DNA of 64,000 nucleotides from Seonamhaeicola sp. ML3 (GTDB taxonomy: Bacteria; Bacteroidota; Bacteroidia; Flavobacteriales; Flavobacteriaceae). The stretch's first letter is position 1, and every line of letters starts with the position of its first letter. The position numbers and the translations under genes were made by a program. The notes below the pieces were generated by a model, which was not told the DNA's origin, made no database searches, and was given only the letters and a program-made list of their open reading frames with translations. The stretch is from contig NZ_CP096884.1 in assembly GCF_023273855.1 (NCBI RefSeq), positions 2,480,001 through 2,544,000 of the forward strand. Reading direction: 5' to 3'. Of this stretch, positions 16,326 through 25,907 are shown one piece after another.

Positions 16326-18548
16326 TTACAGTCTAGTAACCTTATCTATACCATTAATTTTTTTTAGCTTTTCAATTAACTTTTTGATTATGGTATTGTT
16401 CTTAACCACAAGGTTGATTTTTCCTGAGAAAAGACCATCATGACTCTCAAAATTAAGGCTCTTCATATTAACATGCATATTGGAAGAAATAATTTGGGTT
16501 ATTTCATTTACTAAACCAATGTGGTCTATACCAGAAACAGTAATCTTAGCCAAGAACTCTGTTTGCGATGAGTCAACCCATTTGGCTGTCATGATTCTGT
16601 AAGCATAATTTGATTTTAGGCTTACTGCATTAGGACAGCTTTTTTTATGAACCTTGATGCCATCTGAAACGGTTAAAAAACCAAATACAGAATCTCCAGG
16701 AATTGGATTACAACAATTTGATAATTTATAGTCTAACTTTTCTTCTTCTTTACCAAAAACAATGGAATCGTAGTTTGCGGTAACCTCTTCTTTTTCAATT
16801 TCCTCTTGGTTAACATTAGCCTTTCTTTTGATTTTACTTTTGATAAAACTCATTAAGGCATTACTTCTTGAGGCAGCAAAGTTTTTCAGCATGGTATTGT
16901 CAATAGTGCCAATACCAACACGATAAAACAAATCTAAACTTGTTTTTAGTTTGAAATAATTTACAAGCTCGTTTACAGAGGCTTCATTTAGCGTAATTTT
17001 TAATTGCTTGAGTTTTCTTCTTAAGATTTCTTTGCCTTCTTCACCAATTTGTTTTTTGTCTTCACGTAAAGACGATTTTATCTTGCTACGAGCTCTAGCT
17101 GTTGTTGTGTAATCTAACCAGTTAGGATTAGGCTTAGCAGTTTCAGAAGTTAAGATATCAACCTGATCCCCACTTTTAAGCTCATGACTTAACGGTACTA
17201 ATTTGCCATTAACTTTAGCTCCTCGGGTTTTCATACCAACCTCTGTATGAATGCTAAAAGCAAAATCTAATGCTGTGGCACCTTTTGGTAATGATTTTAA
17301 ATCTCCTTTTGGAGTAAACACAAATATTTCTTGAGAGTATAGGTTTAGTTTGAATTGCTCAACAAAATCTACTGCATTGGTCTCAGGGTTTTCAAGAGCC
17401 TCTTGAAGTCTGTTAATCCAAGCGTCTAGATTATCCTCTTTTTCGCTTCCTTGTTTGTATTTGTAGTGCGCGGCATAGCCTTTTTCGGCTATTTCATTCA
17501 TGCGCTCACTTCGTATTTGAACTTCTACCCATCTGCCTTTGGGACCCATTACCGTAATGTGAAGCGCTTCGTAACCTGTAGATTTTGGAGATGAAATCCA
17601 ATCGCGTAATCTTATTGGATTTGGTCTAAAATGATCGGTAACTATTGAGTAAATTTTCCAAGCGAAAAATTTTTCATTTTCAACATCACTTTTGTAAATA
17701 ATCCTGATTGCAAATTTGTCATAAACCTCATCGAAAGAAACACCTTGGTTTCTCATTTTCTTTCGTATCGAAAAAATAGATTTCGGTCTTCCTTTTATAG
17801 TGTAATCGAAAAGCTCTTTATCCAGCGACTTTTTAATTACACTACTAAATTGTTCTATGTATTTGTCTTGTTCTTCTTTACTCTCTTTAATTTTGCTTAA
17901 AATATCAGAGTACTCTTCGGGTTCAATATATTTTAATCCTAAATCCTCGAGTTCTGTTTTAATATTGTAAAGACCAATTCGGTGTGCTAGTGGTGCATAG
18001 ATGTATAGGGTCTCTGAAGCAATTTTTTCTTGCTTATCTGGACGCATGGCATCCATGGTTTGCATATTGTGAAGTCTGTCAGCAATTTTAATGATGATTA
18101 CCCGAACGTCGTCGTTTAGGGTGAGCAACATTTTACGAAAGTTCTCGGCCTGTAAAGACACATCCATGTCTTTTTCCTTACTTAAGGATGATATTTTTGT
18201 GAGTCCATCAACTATTGTGGCAACGGTTTTGCCGAAGCGCTCTTCTATATCTTCAATTTCATAGTCTGGACTATCTTCAACAACATCATGTAACAGTGCA
18301 GCGGCAATCGAGGTACCGTCTAAACCTATTTCTTGAGCTACGATTTTAGCAACGGCAAGAGGATGAAAAATATAGGCTTCGCCAGATTTTCTGCGTTGAT
18401 CTTTGTGCCCATCCATAGCCACTTCAAAAGCGCTTCTTATTAGCTTTTTATCGTCTTCTGTTAAGGTGGTATAGCTTACCTTTAAAAGTTCTTTGTAGGC
18501 TTTTGTAATTGCTGCATTTTCTATTTCAATTTCCTGGGCTGTCATCAT
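16326..18548 (-). CDS. Bifunctional (p)ppGpp synthetase/hydrolase (RelA/SpoT)
   Basis: A long RSH enzyme of 740 residues that makes and degrades (p)ppGpp. The domains are in the usual order. An HD hydrolase comes first, with AAALLHDVVEDSPDY and IIKIADRLHNMQTM intact, so hydrolase activity is expected. The synthetase domain has YDKFAIRIIY, STGYEALHITVMGPKGRWVEVQIRS and EKGYAAHYKYK. A TGS domain (IFVFTPKGDLKSLPKG), the zinc-finger/conserved-cysteine segment (SNCCNPIPGDSVFGFLT) and a C-terminal ACT domain follow. Two adjacent ATG codons compete for the start. In species with one such enzyme it acts as a combined Rel. It is 46 bp downstream of rdgB. Confidence 0.97.
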   Translation of the reverse strand: MMTAQEIEIENAAITKAYKELLKVSYTTLTEDDKKLIRSAFEVAMDGHKDQRRKSGEAYIFHPLAVAKIVAQEIGLDGTSIAAALLHDVVEDSPDYEIEDIEERFGKTVATIVDGLTKISSLSKEKDMDVSLQAENFRKMLLTLNDDVRVIIIKIADRLHNMQTMDAMRPDKQEKIASETLYIYAPLAHRIGLYNIKTELEDLGLKYIEPEEYSDILSKIKESKEEQDKYIEQFSSVIKKSLDKELFDYTIKGRPKSIFSIRKKMRNQGVSFDEVYDKFAIRIIYKSDVENEKFFAWKIYSIVTDHFRPNPIRLRDWISSPKSTGYEALHITVMGPKGRWVEVQIRSERMNEIAEKGYAAHYKYKQGSEKEDNLDAWINRLQEALENPETNAVDFVEQFKLNLYSQEIFVFTPKGDLKSLPKGATALDFAFSIHTEVGMKTRGAKVNGKLVPLSHELKSGDQVDILTSETAKPNPNWLDYTTTARARSKIKSSLREDKKQIGEEGKEILRRKLKQLKITLNEASVNELVNYFKLKTSLDLFYRVGIGTIDNTMLKNFAASRSNALMSFIKSKIKRKANVNQEEIEKEEVTANYDSIVFGKEEEKLDYKLSNCCNPIPGDSVFGFLTVSDGIKVHKKSCPNAVSLKSNYAYRIMTAKWVDSSQTEFLAKITVSGIDHIGLVNEITQIISSNMHVNMKSLNFESHDGLFSGKINLVVKNNTIIKKLIEKLKKINGIDKVTRL

Positions 18549-18593
18549 AGATTAAAGGTAAGATAAACAATGTAAATAGCCAACACGTAAGGT

Positions 18594-19169
18594 CTAATTA
18601 CTAAAAAAATCAATTAATTGAGCTGTAGCTTTTCCTCGGTGCCCAATTTCATTTTTTAGGCTTAAGTCCATTTGGGCAAAAGTTTGGTCATATCCATTAG
18701 GTTTAAAAATAGGATCGTAACCAAACCCTTTGTTACCAAATTTTTCATGGGTAATTATCCCTGGGCATAAACCAGTAAAAAAATGAATTTCTGAACCGAT
18801 ACTAAGCGCAATAACTGTTTTAAATTGAGCGTTTCGTCTGTTTTTATCTGACAATTCTTCTAGAAGTTTAGCCATATTGTCTTCGGCACTACGTTGAGGT
18901 CCTGCATACCTCGCAGAATAAACGCCCGGAGCTCCTTGCAAAGCTTCAACTTCTAACCCTGTATCATCAGCAAAACAATCGTACCCGTAATTTGTCTTAA
19001 TATATTCTGCCTTTTGTTTGGCGTTACCTTCTATGGTTTCTTGTGTTTCGGGGATGTCCTCAAAACAGTCAATATCCTTTAAACTCAAAAGTTTAATGTG
19101 TTCTGGCATTAATGCTTGTACTTCCTTGAGCTTATTTTCGTTATTAGTTGCGAATACGAGTTTGTGCAT
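18594..19169 (-). CDS. rdgB: Non-canonical purine NTP pyrophosphatase
   Basis: Removes ITP, dITP and XTP from the nucleotide pool by hydrolysis to the monophosphate. The 191-residue HAM1/RdgB fold is complete. It has substrate loop FATNNENKLKEVQ at the N terminus, the metal and catalytic FADDTGLEVEALQGAPGVYSARYAG, then GFGYDPIFKP and the C-terminal SHRG-like IGHRGKATAQL. It appears to be the first gene of the rdgB-relA-fur-purA operon and diverges from the small secreted protein gene at 19248 across a 78-bp gap. Confidence 0.97.
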   Translation of the reverse strand: MHKLVFATNNENKLKEVQALMPEHIKLLSLKDIDCFEDIPETQETIEGNAKQKAEYIKTNYGYDCFADDTGLEVEALQGAPGVYSARYAGPQRSAEDNMAKLLEELSDKNRRNAQFKTVIALSIGSEIHFFTGLCPGIITHEKFGNKGFGYDPIFKPNGYDQTFAQMDLSLKNEIGHRGKATAQLIDFFSN

Positions 19170-19247
19170 TGTAGCGGGAGTGGGTAATAGTGTTAATATT
19201 TTTAGTTAGCTTTATAAGATACAAAGCAATAACAAAATTTACATAAA

Positions 19248-19637
19248 ATGAAAAAAATATTAATGATTACTACTATACTAGTTTTTAGTGTTTGTAGTTT
19301 ACAAGGGCAGAACATACGACAGGCGCCTTTAAAATCTAAATTTGATAATTTTTATTACAAAACTCCAAATGAAAAGAAAAAGGTGTTTGTGGTAGAGCGT
19401 ATTACCTATGGCGCAAATTATTTTGGGAAAGATTCTAAACATTTATACCAAGTTTCGGTTTACGGGAGCGTTGGTGGTAAAAAGTATCAGGTACACCATA
19501 ATGTTTCCTCAACTGGGGAATTAGAGTATTTTAGAAACGCTTTTACGAGAGCTTACAAAGAGGTGTTGCTTTTTGAGAATACACACAAGGTACAGGGAAA
19601 GACCTATCGTAACACCTCAATAGTAATTGAATATTAG
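19248..19637 (+). CDS. Small secreted protein of unknown function
   Basis: A 129-residue protein with a clear Sec signal peptide (MKKILMITTILVFSVCSLQG, then QN). The mature part of about 108 residues is basic and rich in Tyr, Lys and Val. Likely beta strands include KKVFVVERITYGANYFG and HLYQVSVYGSVGGKKYQVHH. There are no cysteines in the mature part and no recognised motif. It is expected to be periplasmic or exported. It starts a plus-strand unit and is followed after 99 bp by raiA, which has its own putative -7 box. I do not recognise the family. Confidence 0.75.
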   Translation: MKKILMITTILVFSVCSLQGQNIRQAPLKSKFDNFYYKTPNEKKKVFVVERITYGANYFGKDSKHLYQVSVYGSVGGKKYQVHHNVSSTGELEYFRNAFTRAYKEVLLFENTHKVQGKTYRNTSIVIEY

Positions 19638-19736
19638 GTGTCGCTTTTTTTTGTTTTTTTTATGATATTCATCACAATATAATAACAGCTATTATCGTAT
19701 ATTACCATTGGATTTAATTTTAAAAATAAAATCATT

Positions 19737-20036
19737 ATGACCGTAAATTTTCAGTATGTAGATGTAGATGTTAGTGAAACACTATCAGATTTCACTAAAG
19801 ACAAGTTAGACAAATTGTTTGGCAGATATGAATTTTTAATCAGTGCATCGGTTTATTTTAAACAAGATGGTAAAGATTACGAGGCCGGTAAAATATGTAA
19901 TATTGAGCTGAGCTTGCCTGGACCAAGAATTTATGCAACCTCTAATGAGCACAACTTTGAGGTAGCTGTAAGGGAAACCATTAAGGATCTTGAACGCCAG
20001 TTAAAAAAACGTAAACAAGTTTTTACTACGCATTAA
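19737..20036 (+). CDS. raiA: Ribosome hibernation promoting factor / RaiA
   Basis: A 99-residue protein of the short HPF/YfiA family, which binds the 30S subunit at the tRNA and mRNA channel and protects inactive ribosomes in slow growth. The beta-alpha-beta-beta-beta-alpha layout is visible. VSETLSDFTKDKLDKLFGRYEFLISASVYF is helix 1 plus strand (key residues K-D-K-L...LF). YEAGKICNIELSLPGPRIYATSNEHNFEVAVRETIKDLERQLKKRK covers the later strands and basic helix 2. There is no long C-terminal dimerisation domain. A strong terminator follows, so it is transcribed alone or with the preceding gene. Confidence 0.93.
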   Translation: MTVNFQYVDVDVSETLSDFTKDKLDKLFGRYEFLISASVYFKQDGKDYEAGKICNIELSLPGPRIYATSNEHNFEVAVRETIKDLERQLKKRKQVFTTH

Positions 20037-20060
20037 ATAAAAAGTTACAAGGATTATAGA

Positions 20061-20092
20061 GCAGGCTAGAATTTTTTAGCCTGCTTTTTTTG
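20061..20092 (+). terminator. Terminator after raiA
   Basis: GCAGGCTA pairs with TAGCCTGC and is followed by at least seven T. It lies between the convergent raiA and rlmH genes. Confidence 0.9.
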
Positions 20093-20110
20093 TTGAAAAA
20101 AGTTAATTAA

Positions 20111-20584
20111 TTATCGATGGTGGTAGGGTTCGTTTTTAAGGATAGTAAAACCTCTGTAAAGTTGCTCGATAAAAAAAAGTCTAATCATTTGATGGGAAAA
20201 TGTCATTTTGGATAAGGATAACTTTCCATTTGCTCTTTTGTAAACCTCATCAGAAAAGCCATAGGGACCACCAATTATAAATGTTAACTGTTTTATACCA
20301 GAGTTCATGTGTTTTTGTAGGTAAGTTGAAAATTCCATAGAGCTTATTAACTTTCCTTTTTCATCTAAAAGGACAATCGTGTCAGAACTATTGGTCTTAC
20401 TTAAGATTAATTCTCCTTCTTTGTACTTTTGCTGTTCTTCTGTTAGGTTTTTGGACTTTTTTAGATCTGGAATGATATCAATTGAAAACTTGATATAAAA
20501 CCCTAACCGTTTGATATAGTTGTTTATAAGTGTTTGTAATTCATTATTATCGGTTTTACCAATTGCTATAAGTTTTATCGTCAT
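20111..20584 (-). CDS. rlmH: 23S rRNA pseudouridine-1915 N3-methyltransferase RlmH
   Basis: SPOUT methyltransferase that modifies helix 69 of 23S rRNA in the 70S ribosome. It has 157 residues, the normal length. The signature FIIGGPYGFSDEV holds the SAM-binding knot. The C-terminal HQMIRLFFIEQLYRGFTIL followed by KNEPYHHR is the family hallmark, with the catalytic and RNA-binding His-Arg end. It is a single gene on the minus strand, converging on raiA and diverging from nadC. Confidence 0.97.
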   Translation of the reverse strand: MTIKLIAIGKTDNNELQTLINNYIKRLGFYIKFSIDIIPDLKKSKNLTEEQQKYKEGELILSKTNSSDTIVLLDEKGKLISSMEFSTYLQKHMNSGIKQLTFIIGGPYGFSDEVYKRANGKLSLSKMTFSHQMIRLFFIEQLYRGFTILKNEPYHHR

Positions 20585-20684
20585 AAAATCAAAAATAAGA
20601 TTTGTTGATCATGGAATATGCATAAAAAATCAAAAAAAATAAAAATTTCGCAAAACTAAAATTTAAAAAAGTAAATCTATTTAT

Positions 20685-20692
20685 TATTTTTG
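20685..20692 (+). promoter_or_regulatory. -7 box of nadC
   Basis: TATTTTTG matches TAnnTTTG, 20 bp before the ATG. A -33 element is not convincing. Confidence 0.5.
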
Positions 20693-20712
20693 TTGCCAAA
20701 CCAGCAAAAAAT

Positions 20713-21573
20713 ATGATAACACAGGAGCAGTTTGATCAAGAAGTTAGAACTATAATTGCTAATGCCATAAGGGAAGATGTTGGAGATGGTGACCATAGCT
20801 CATTGGCATGTATTCCAGAGAATGCTAGAGGTAAGGCAAAGATTTTAGTTAAAGATAAAGGTGTTATTGGGGGTGTGAATTTCGCAAAGAAAATTTTTGC
20901 TTATGTTGATAAGAATTTAAGGCTAGATGTTCGTATTGAAGATGGAACTGAAGTAAAATTTGGAGATGTGGTCATGTACATAGAAGGCCCATCACAATCA
21001 ATTCTTAAGGCTGAAAGAGCTGTGCTCAACTCCATGCAACGTATGAGTGCCATTGCTACAAAAACAAGGCATTTTGTAAATCTTATTAAAGGAACTAATA
21101 CTCAAATTTTAGACACACGAAAAACCACTCCTGGTATTAGAGTGCTCGAAAAGTGGGCTGTAAAAATAGGTGGTGGTGAAAATCACAGGTTTGCTTTATA
21201 TGACATGATCATGCTAAAAGATAATCATATAGATTTTGCAGGCGGAATTACCAAAGCTATAGAGACTACTAAGTTGTATTTAAAAGAGACTGGAAAGGAT
21301 TTGAAAATAATGGTTGAGGCCAGAGATTTAAGTGAAGTAGAAGAGATTTTAAGAAACGATGGTGTTTACCGTATACTACTTGATAATTTTGATTACGAAG
21401 ACACCAGAAAAGCAGTGGCAATGATCGGGGATAAATGTCTTACGGAATCTTCTGGTAACATTAACGAAGCTACGATAAGACATTACGCCGAATGTGGTGT
21501 AGATTATATTTCTTGTGGAGCATTGACGCATTCTGTACATAATATGGACCTTAGTTTAAAGGCTGTAAAATAG
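20713..21573 (+). CDS. nadC: Nicotinate-nucleotide pyrophosphorylase (quinolinate phosphoribosyltransferase)
   Basis: Converts quinolinate and PRPP to nicotinate mononucleotide in de novo NAD synthesis. The 286 residues cover the whole enzyme. REDVGDGDHSSLACIP near the start, ERAVLNSMQRMSAIAT, TRKTTPGIRVLEKWAVKIGG (the quinolinate-binding Arg/Lys cluster), NHRFALYDMIMLKDNH and the C-terminal ESSGNINEATIRHYAECGVDYISCG barrel strands are present. No nadA or nadB lies nearby. The next gene has its own promoter. Confidence 0.97.
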   Translation: MITQEQFDQEVRTIIANAIREDVGDGDHSSLACIPENARGKAKILVKDKGVIGGVNFAKKIFAYVDKNLRLDVRIEDGTEVKFGDVVMYIEGPSQSILKAERAVLNSMQRMSAIATKTRHFVNLIKGTNTQILDTRKTTPGIRVLEKWAVKIGGGENHRFALYDMIMLKDNHIDFAGGITKAIETTKLYLKETGKDLKIMVEARDLSEVEEILRNDGVYRILLDNFDYEDTRKAVAMIGDKCLTESSGNINEATIRHYAECGVDYISCGALTHSVHNMDLSLKAVK

Positions 21574-21586
21574 TTTGGTTATCCTA

Positions 21587-21618
21587 TTGTATTCTAAAGT
21601 CATATTTTAATAACTTTG
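21587..21618 (+). promoter_or_regulatory. Promoter of the brkB-like/priA unit
   Basis: TTG at 21587-21589 and TAACTTTG at 21611-21618 (TAnnTTTG) are separated by 21 bp, 26 bp upstream of the ATG. Confidence 0.6.
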
Positions 21619-21643
21619 TGTTTATCCTAAACACAGATTATTC

Positions 21644-22570
21644 ATGACCAAACCTATTGAAGACAAACTATATAAAATTCCTGTTATAAATGTCTTGGTG
21701 CGGTTCTTTAAAAAAATTAAGCTACCTGGTTTAGAAGGGCTTTCCCTATACGATTTGTTGGAACTTTATATAATTGGTATAGCCAAAGGGGCTTTAACCA
21801 CAAGAGCGAGTGCTATAGCTTTTAGCTTTTTTATGGCAATTTTTCCTTTTCTGTTGTTTGTGTTGATAATTATACCTTACATACCTATTGCCGATTTTAA
21901 AACAGACTTTTTACTTTTTTTGGATTCGTTTTTACCTCCTAATACATCCGATTTTTTTAATCAAAATATTTTTGAAAATATAGATAACTCACAGCGTGGA
22001 GGATTGTTATCTTCTGTTTTCGTGCTGTCTGTTGCGTTAATGGCTAATGGCGTAAATGCTGTCTTTTCGGGGTTTGAAAACTCATATCACGAACAGCTTA
22101 CACGAAATGTTTTTAAGCAATATATGTATGCTTTGGGCATTGCGTTAATACTTGCCTTTTTGTTAATTGTAACTATTGCCTTTCTGGGATATTTTCAAAT
22201 ATACATAGTACAGGAACTTCTAGAAGTTTTAGATTTTGATTCTCAAAATGTATTTTGGGCCAACTTTGCTCAGTATTTCTTTTTTATTGTGATGGTATAT
22301 TTGGCAACAGCTACATTGTACTATTTTGGTACTCATGAGGGGAAACATTCTAAATTCTTTTCCGTAGGGGCACTGTTTACCACGTTACTAATAATGCTGT
22401 CTTCATATTTATTCGGAATTTATATCGAGAACTTTGGACAATACAATAAGCTATACGGTTCTATTGGGGCGTTATTGATTCTGCTCTTTTATTTATGGTT
22501 AAATGCAAATATTCTATTATTAGGTTACGAGCTTAACGCATCTTTAAATAAACTAAGAAAACAATGTTAG
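21644..22570 (+). CDS. YihY/BrkB family inner-membrane protein
   Basis: A 308-residue integral membrane protein with about six transmembrane segments. Characteristic pieces of the BrkB/YihY family are ASAIAFSFFMAIFPFLLFVL, RGGLLSSVFVLSVALMANGVNAV, the long central helices and a C-terminal GSIGALLILLFYLWLNANILLLGYELNA, which is the best-known family signature. The family was once annotated as RNase BN in error; its function remains unsettled. The priA start lies 3 bp after its stop, so the two are translationally close and cotranscribed. Confidence 0.93.
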   Translation: MTKPIEDKLYKIPVINVLVRFFKKIKLPGLEGLSLYDLLELYIIGIAKGALTTRASAIAFSFFMAIFPFLLFVLIIIPYIPIADFKTDFLLFLDSFLPPNTSDFFNQNIFENIDNSQRGGLLSSVFVLSVALMANGVNAVFSGFENSYHEQLTRNVFKQYMYALGIALILAFLLIVTIAFLGYFQIYIVQELLEVLDFDSQNVFWANFAQYFFFIVMVYLATATLYYFGTHEGKHSKFFSVGALFTTLLIMLSSYLFGIYIENFGQYNKLYGSIGALLILLFYLWLNANILLLGYELNASLNKLRKQC

Positions 22571-22573
22571 GCT

Positions 22574-25027
22574 ATGCGGTTTTTTATTGATGTTATTCTC
22601 CCTATACCGCTTCAAAAGCTGTTTACATATGCCATAACACAAGGCGAATCGGAGTTTTTAAAACCAGGTATGCGAGTTGCTGTTCCTTTTGGAAAAACAA
22701 AAATTTATACGGCTTTGGTTTTTAGGGTACATAACGATGCTCCAACAGCTTACGACGCTAAAGAGATTCATCAAATTTTAGATGAGTTTCCCATAGTAAA
22801 TGGTTTTCAATTAGAGCTATGGCAGTGGATTTCCAGCTACTACATGTGTACATTAGGTGATGTAATGCGGGCAGCGCTGCCAAGTGCGTTTATTTTAGAA
22901 AGTGAAACTGTTATTTCAAAAAATGGAAAGGATGAAATAGACGAGTCTAATTTAAAAGACGATGAATTTTTAATTTACGAAGCTTTACACCATCAATCGT
23001 CGCTTAAAATTCATGATATCTCTAACATTCTGGATCGTAAAAATGTATTGCCTGTAATCAAAAGGTTAATTGAAAAAGAGGCAATTACTGTTGAAGAAGA
23101 GGTCTATGAAAAATATAAACCAAAATTAGTTAGATATGTTAGGTTACATGCTAATTTTTCTTCGGAAGAAGCATTACAGCGTTTACTCGATGATTTAAGT
23201 AGGGCTCCAAAACAGCGAGAGGTTGTTATGACACTTTTTTCAATATCGGCAAGCACAAAGAAACCGGTTAAGGTTTCGGTCTTAGTCACAGAAAGTGGAG
23301 TCTCATCTCAAATCATCAAAGCTCTAATCGACAAGGGTGTTTTAGAAGAATATCATATTCAAGCAGATAGAGTACAATATGAAGGTGGGGATAATGAAAG
23401 GTCAAAAGAATTAAATGAACACCAAGAAACAGCACTACAGCAAATAAAAACATCTTTCAGTTCCAATAGTGTTACGCTTTTACATGGTGTAACATCTTCG
23501 GGTAAGACAGAAATCTATGTTAAACTAATTGAGGAAACTATAGCCAAAGGTAAACAGGTGCTGTATTTGTTGCCAGAAATAGCGCTTACCACCCAATTAG
23601 TAGATAGGCTTCAAAACTATTTTGGAGAACAAGTTGCTATTTTTCACTCCAAATATTCAACTCATGAAAGGGTTGAGGTTTGGAATAATGTGCTACACAG
23701 TGCATCAAAAGCTAAAATAGTTTTAGGGGCTAGGTCGTCAATTTTTTTACCATTTAGTAGTTTGGGTCTTATAATAGTTGATGAAGAACATGAACAGTCT
23801 TTTAAACAATTTGATCCCGCACCAAGATATCATGCTAGAGATACGGCCATTGTATTGGCGGCATTGCATAAATCTAAAGTGCTGTTAGGCTCTGCAACAC
23901 CAAGTTTAGAGAGCTATTTTAATGCTAAACAGGATAAGTATGGATTTGTAGCATTGACTCACAGGTTTAACAATGTGTTAATGCCAGATATAGAATTGGT
24001 AGATATTAAAGATAAGCACAAGCGAAAGCTCATGCAGGGGCATTTTAGTGACCGGTTAATAGAAGAGATTACCGAGACTCTGGAAGAAGGTAAACAGATT
24101 ATTCTTTTTCAAAATAGGAGAGGGTTTTCGCCAATTGTTGAGTGTAATACTTGCGGGCATTCTCCGCAGTGCCCTAGTTGTGATGTAAGTTTAACGTACC
24201 ATCAATATAGAAATCAATTACGATGTCATTACTGCGGGTATGTTACGCCTATGGTAAAAGAGTGTATGGCCTGCGGAAGTACCGATTTAAATAGTAAAGG
24301 TTTTGGTACAGAGCAAATAGAAGAAGAAGCTAAGTTGCTTTTCCCAAAAGCTAAAGTTGCTAGAATGGATTTAGATACTACCCGTGGCAAGTATGGTTAC
24401 GAAAAAATTATCACGGCTTTAGAGCAACAGGAAATCGATATTCTTGTGGGTACCCAGATGCTAACCAAAGGTTTGGATTTTAGAAATGTAAAATTAGTTG
24501 GTATTATGAATGCAGACAATATGTTGAATTTCCCCGATTTTAGAGCACACGAACGTAGTTTTCAGCTTATGGTTCAGGTATCCGGTAGGGCAGGCCGAAC
24601 TGAAGAAAGAGGGAAGGTGTTAATCCAAACCTATAATCCGTTCCATAACATATTACAGCAAGTGTCTAACAATAATTACATTGATATGTTTAAGGAGCAA
24701 ATGAACGACAGATACAACTTTAAATACCCGCCTATTTATAAGCAGATAAAAATCACATTAAAGCACAGGGATTACAATAGGGTAGAAACGGCTTCTATTT
24801 GGTTTGCTAAATCCTTGAGGCAATTTTTTGGTGAGCTCGTTTTAGGGCCAGAGGCGCCACCAATAGCCAGGATAAGAAACCAGTTTCATAAAAATATATT
24901 AGTAAAAATACCAAAGAAACAGTCTTTAGCAAAAACAAAAGAAGCTATCATTAAAATAAATAATAGCTTCTCAAGTATAAAAGATTTTCGGTCGGTTAAA
25001 GTAATTTTAAACGTCGACAATTATTAG
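22574..25027 (+). CDS. priA: Primosomal protein N' (replication restart helicase PriA)
   Basis: 3'-5' superfamily 2 helicase that restarts stalled forks. At 817 residues it is full length. The N-terminal 3'BD and winged-helix regions are followed by Walker A (LLHGVTSSGKTEIY), Walker B/DEEH (LIIVDEEHEQSF) and the GSATPSLES motif. The zinc module has eight cysteines: CNTCGHSPQCPSC, then CHYCGYV and CMACGS. Then come LVGTQMLTKGLDFRNV and VSGRAGR. It lies 3 bp after the BrkB-type gene. Confidence 0.98.
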   Translation: MRFFIDVILPIPLQKLFTYAITQGESEFLKPGMRVAVPFGKTKIYTALVFRVHNDAPTAYDAKEIHQILDEFPIVNGFQLELWQWISSYYMCTLGDVMRAALPSAFILESETVISKNGKDEIDESNLKDDEFLIYEALHHQSSLKIHDISNILDRKNVLPVIKRLIEKEAITVEEEVYEKYKPKLVRYVRLHANFSSEEALQRLLDDLSRAPKQREVVMTLFSISASTKKPVKVSVLVTESGVSSQIIKALIDKGVLEEYHIQADRVQYEGGDNERSKELNEHQETALQQIKTSFSSNSVTLLHGVTSSGKTEIYVKLIEETIAKGKQVLYLLPEIALTTQLVDRLQNYFGEQVAIFHSKYSTHERVEVWNNVLHSASKAKIVLGARSSIFLPFSSLGLIIVDEEHEQSFKQFDPAPRYHARDTAIVLAALHKSKVLLGSATPSLESYFNAKQDKYGFVALTHRFNNVLMPDIELVDIKDKHKRKLMQGHFSDRLIEEITETLEEGKQIILFQNRRGFSPIVECNTCGHSPQCPSCDVSLTYHQYRNQLRCHYCGYVTPMVKECMACGSTDLNSKGFGTEQIEEEAKLLFPKAKVARMDLDTTRGKYGYEKIITALEQQEIDILVGTQMLTKGLDFRNVKLVGIMNADNMLNFPDFRAHERSFQLMVQVSGRAGRTEERGKVLIQTYNPFHNILQQVSNNNYIDMFKEQMNDRYNFKYPPIYKQIKITLKHRDYNRVETASIWFAKSLRQFFGELVLGPEAPPIARIRNQFHKNILVKIPKKQSLAKTKEAIIKINNSFSSIKDFRSVKVILNVDNY

Positions 25028-25180
25028 TAAAGCGATTTCATTTAAAAAATTTTTGCTCAAATGAGCGCTTTACAAAAGTCGCGTTAAATGTTTGCTGCTT
25101 TTTGGTTTATTACTTAAAACGGAAATAAAACTTTTAATCTGCTAAGTGAGACGTTGATTGGTTCCACCAAGCATTAAGTT

Positions 25181-25876
25181 TTAAATGTTATTTAAGGCAT
25201 CAACCAATTGTGTTTTTTTGTTTCGGCTTAAAGGAATTTCATAAGCACCAACCTCAACATTTTTACTGTTGAATCTGTCAATCTTATCAAGATTTACAAT
25301 ATACGATTTATGAATTCTTAAGAATTTACCTTCTGGTAATTCAGCCTCGAAAGCTTTCATTGTAGATAATACAACCAAGCTGGTTTCTTCTGTAACTAAT
25401 TTTACGTAATCACCAAGAGCTTCAATCCATTTAATATCTTTAATGTAAACCTTACGTTTTTTAAGATTACTCTTAACAAAGATGTGTTCACCTTCTTCTT
25501 CAGTTTGGTTCATTAATAAACGGTGCTGCTCTAATGCTTTCTCTACAGAAGCATTAAAACGTTCTCTTGTAATTGGTTTGTGTAAATAATCGGTAGCGTC
25601 GTAATTAAAAGCTTTGAAAGCATATTCGGTTTTACCGGTTACAAAAATAATTTGGGGTTTCTTGTTTAATACGTCTAAAAGTTCAAATCCGTTTAGTACT
25701 GGCATTTCAATATCTAAAAAGATAAGATCAACTTGATGCGTATTTAAACCATTTTTAGTCTCTAAAGCACTACTGTATTCTGCAATTAAATTTAATGATG
25801 GGTGGTTTTCCACCAACTTTACAATTGACAGGCGTTGTATTGCTGAATCGTCTACTACTACACAGTTTAAAGTCAT
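25181..25876 (-). CDS. LytTR-family response regulator
   Basis: A 231-residue two-component regulator. It has a receiver domain with acid pair D9-D10 and phosphoacceptor D55 in LIFLDIEMPVLNG, the Thr and Lys in FVTGKTEYAFKAF, and a C-terminal LytTR DNA-binding domain (KKRKVYIKDIKWIEALGDYVKL, FLRIHKSYIVNLDKID). The frame extends 23 codons further, but a promoter at 25908-25939 overlaps that extension, so the ATG at 25876 is preferred. No histidine kinase adjoins it. In Bacteroidota, LytTR regulators are often paired with 7TM or LytS-type kinases elsewhere. Targets are unknown. Confidence 0.95.
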   Translation of the reverse strand: MTLNCVVVDDSAIQRLSIVKLVENHPSLNLIAEYSSALETKNGLNTHQVDLIFLDIEMPVLNGFELLDVLNKKPQIIFVTGKTEYAFKAFNYDATDYLHKPITRERFNASVEKALEQHRLLMNQTEEEGEHIFVKSNLKKRKVYIKDIKWIEALGDYVKLVTEETSLVVLSTMKAFEAELPEGKFLRIHKSYIVNLDKIDRFNSKNVEVGAYEIPLSRNKKTQLVDALNNI

Positions 25877-25907
25877 AACATTTGTATTATTTCGGTTAAG
25901 ATATCGA

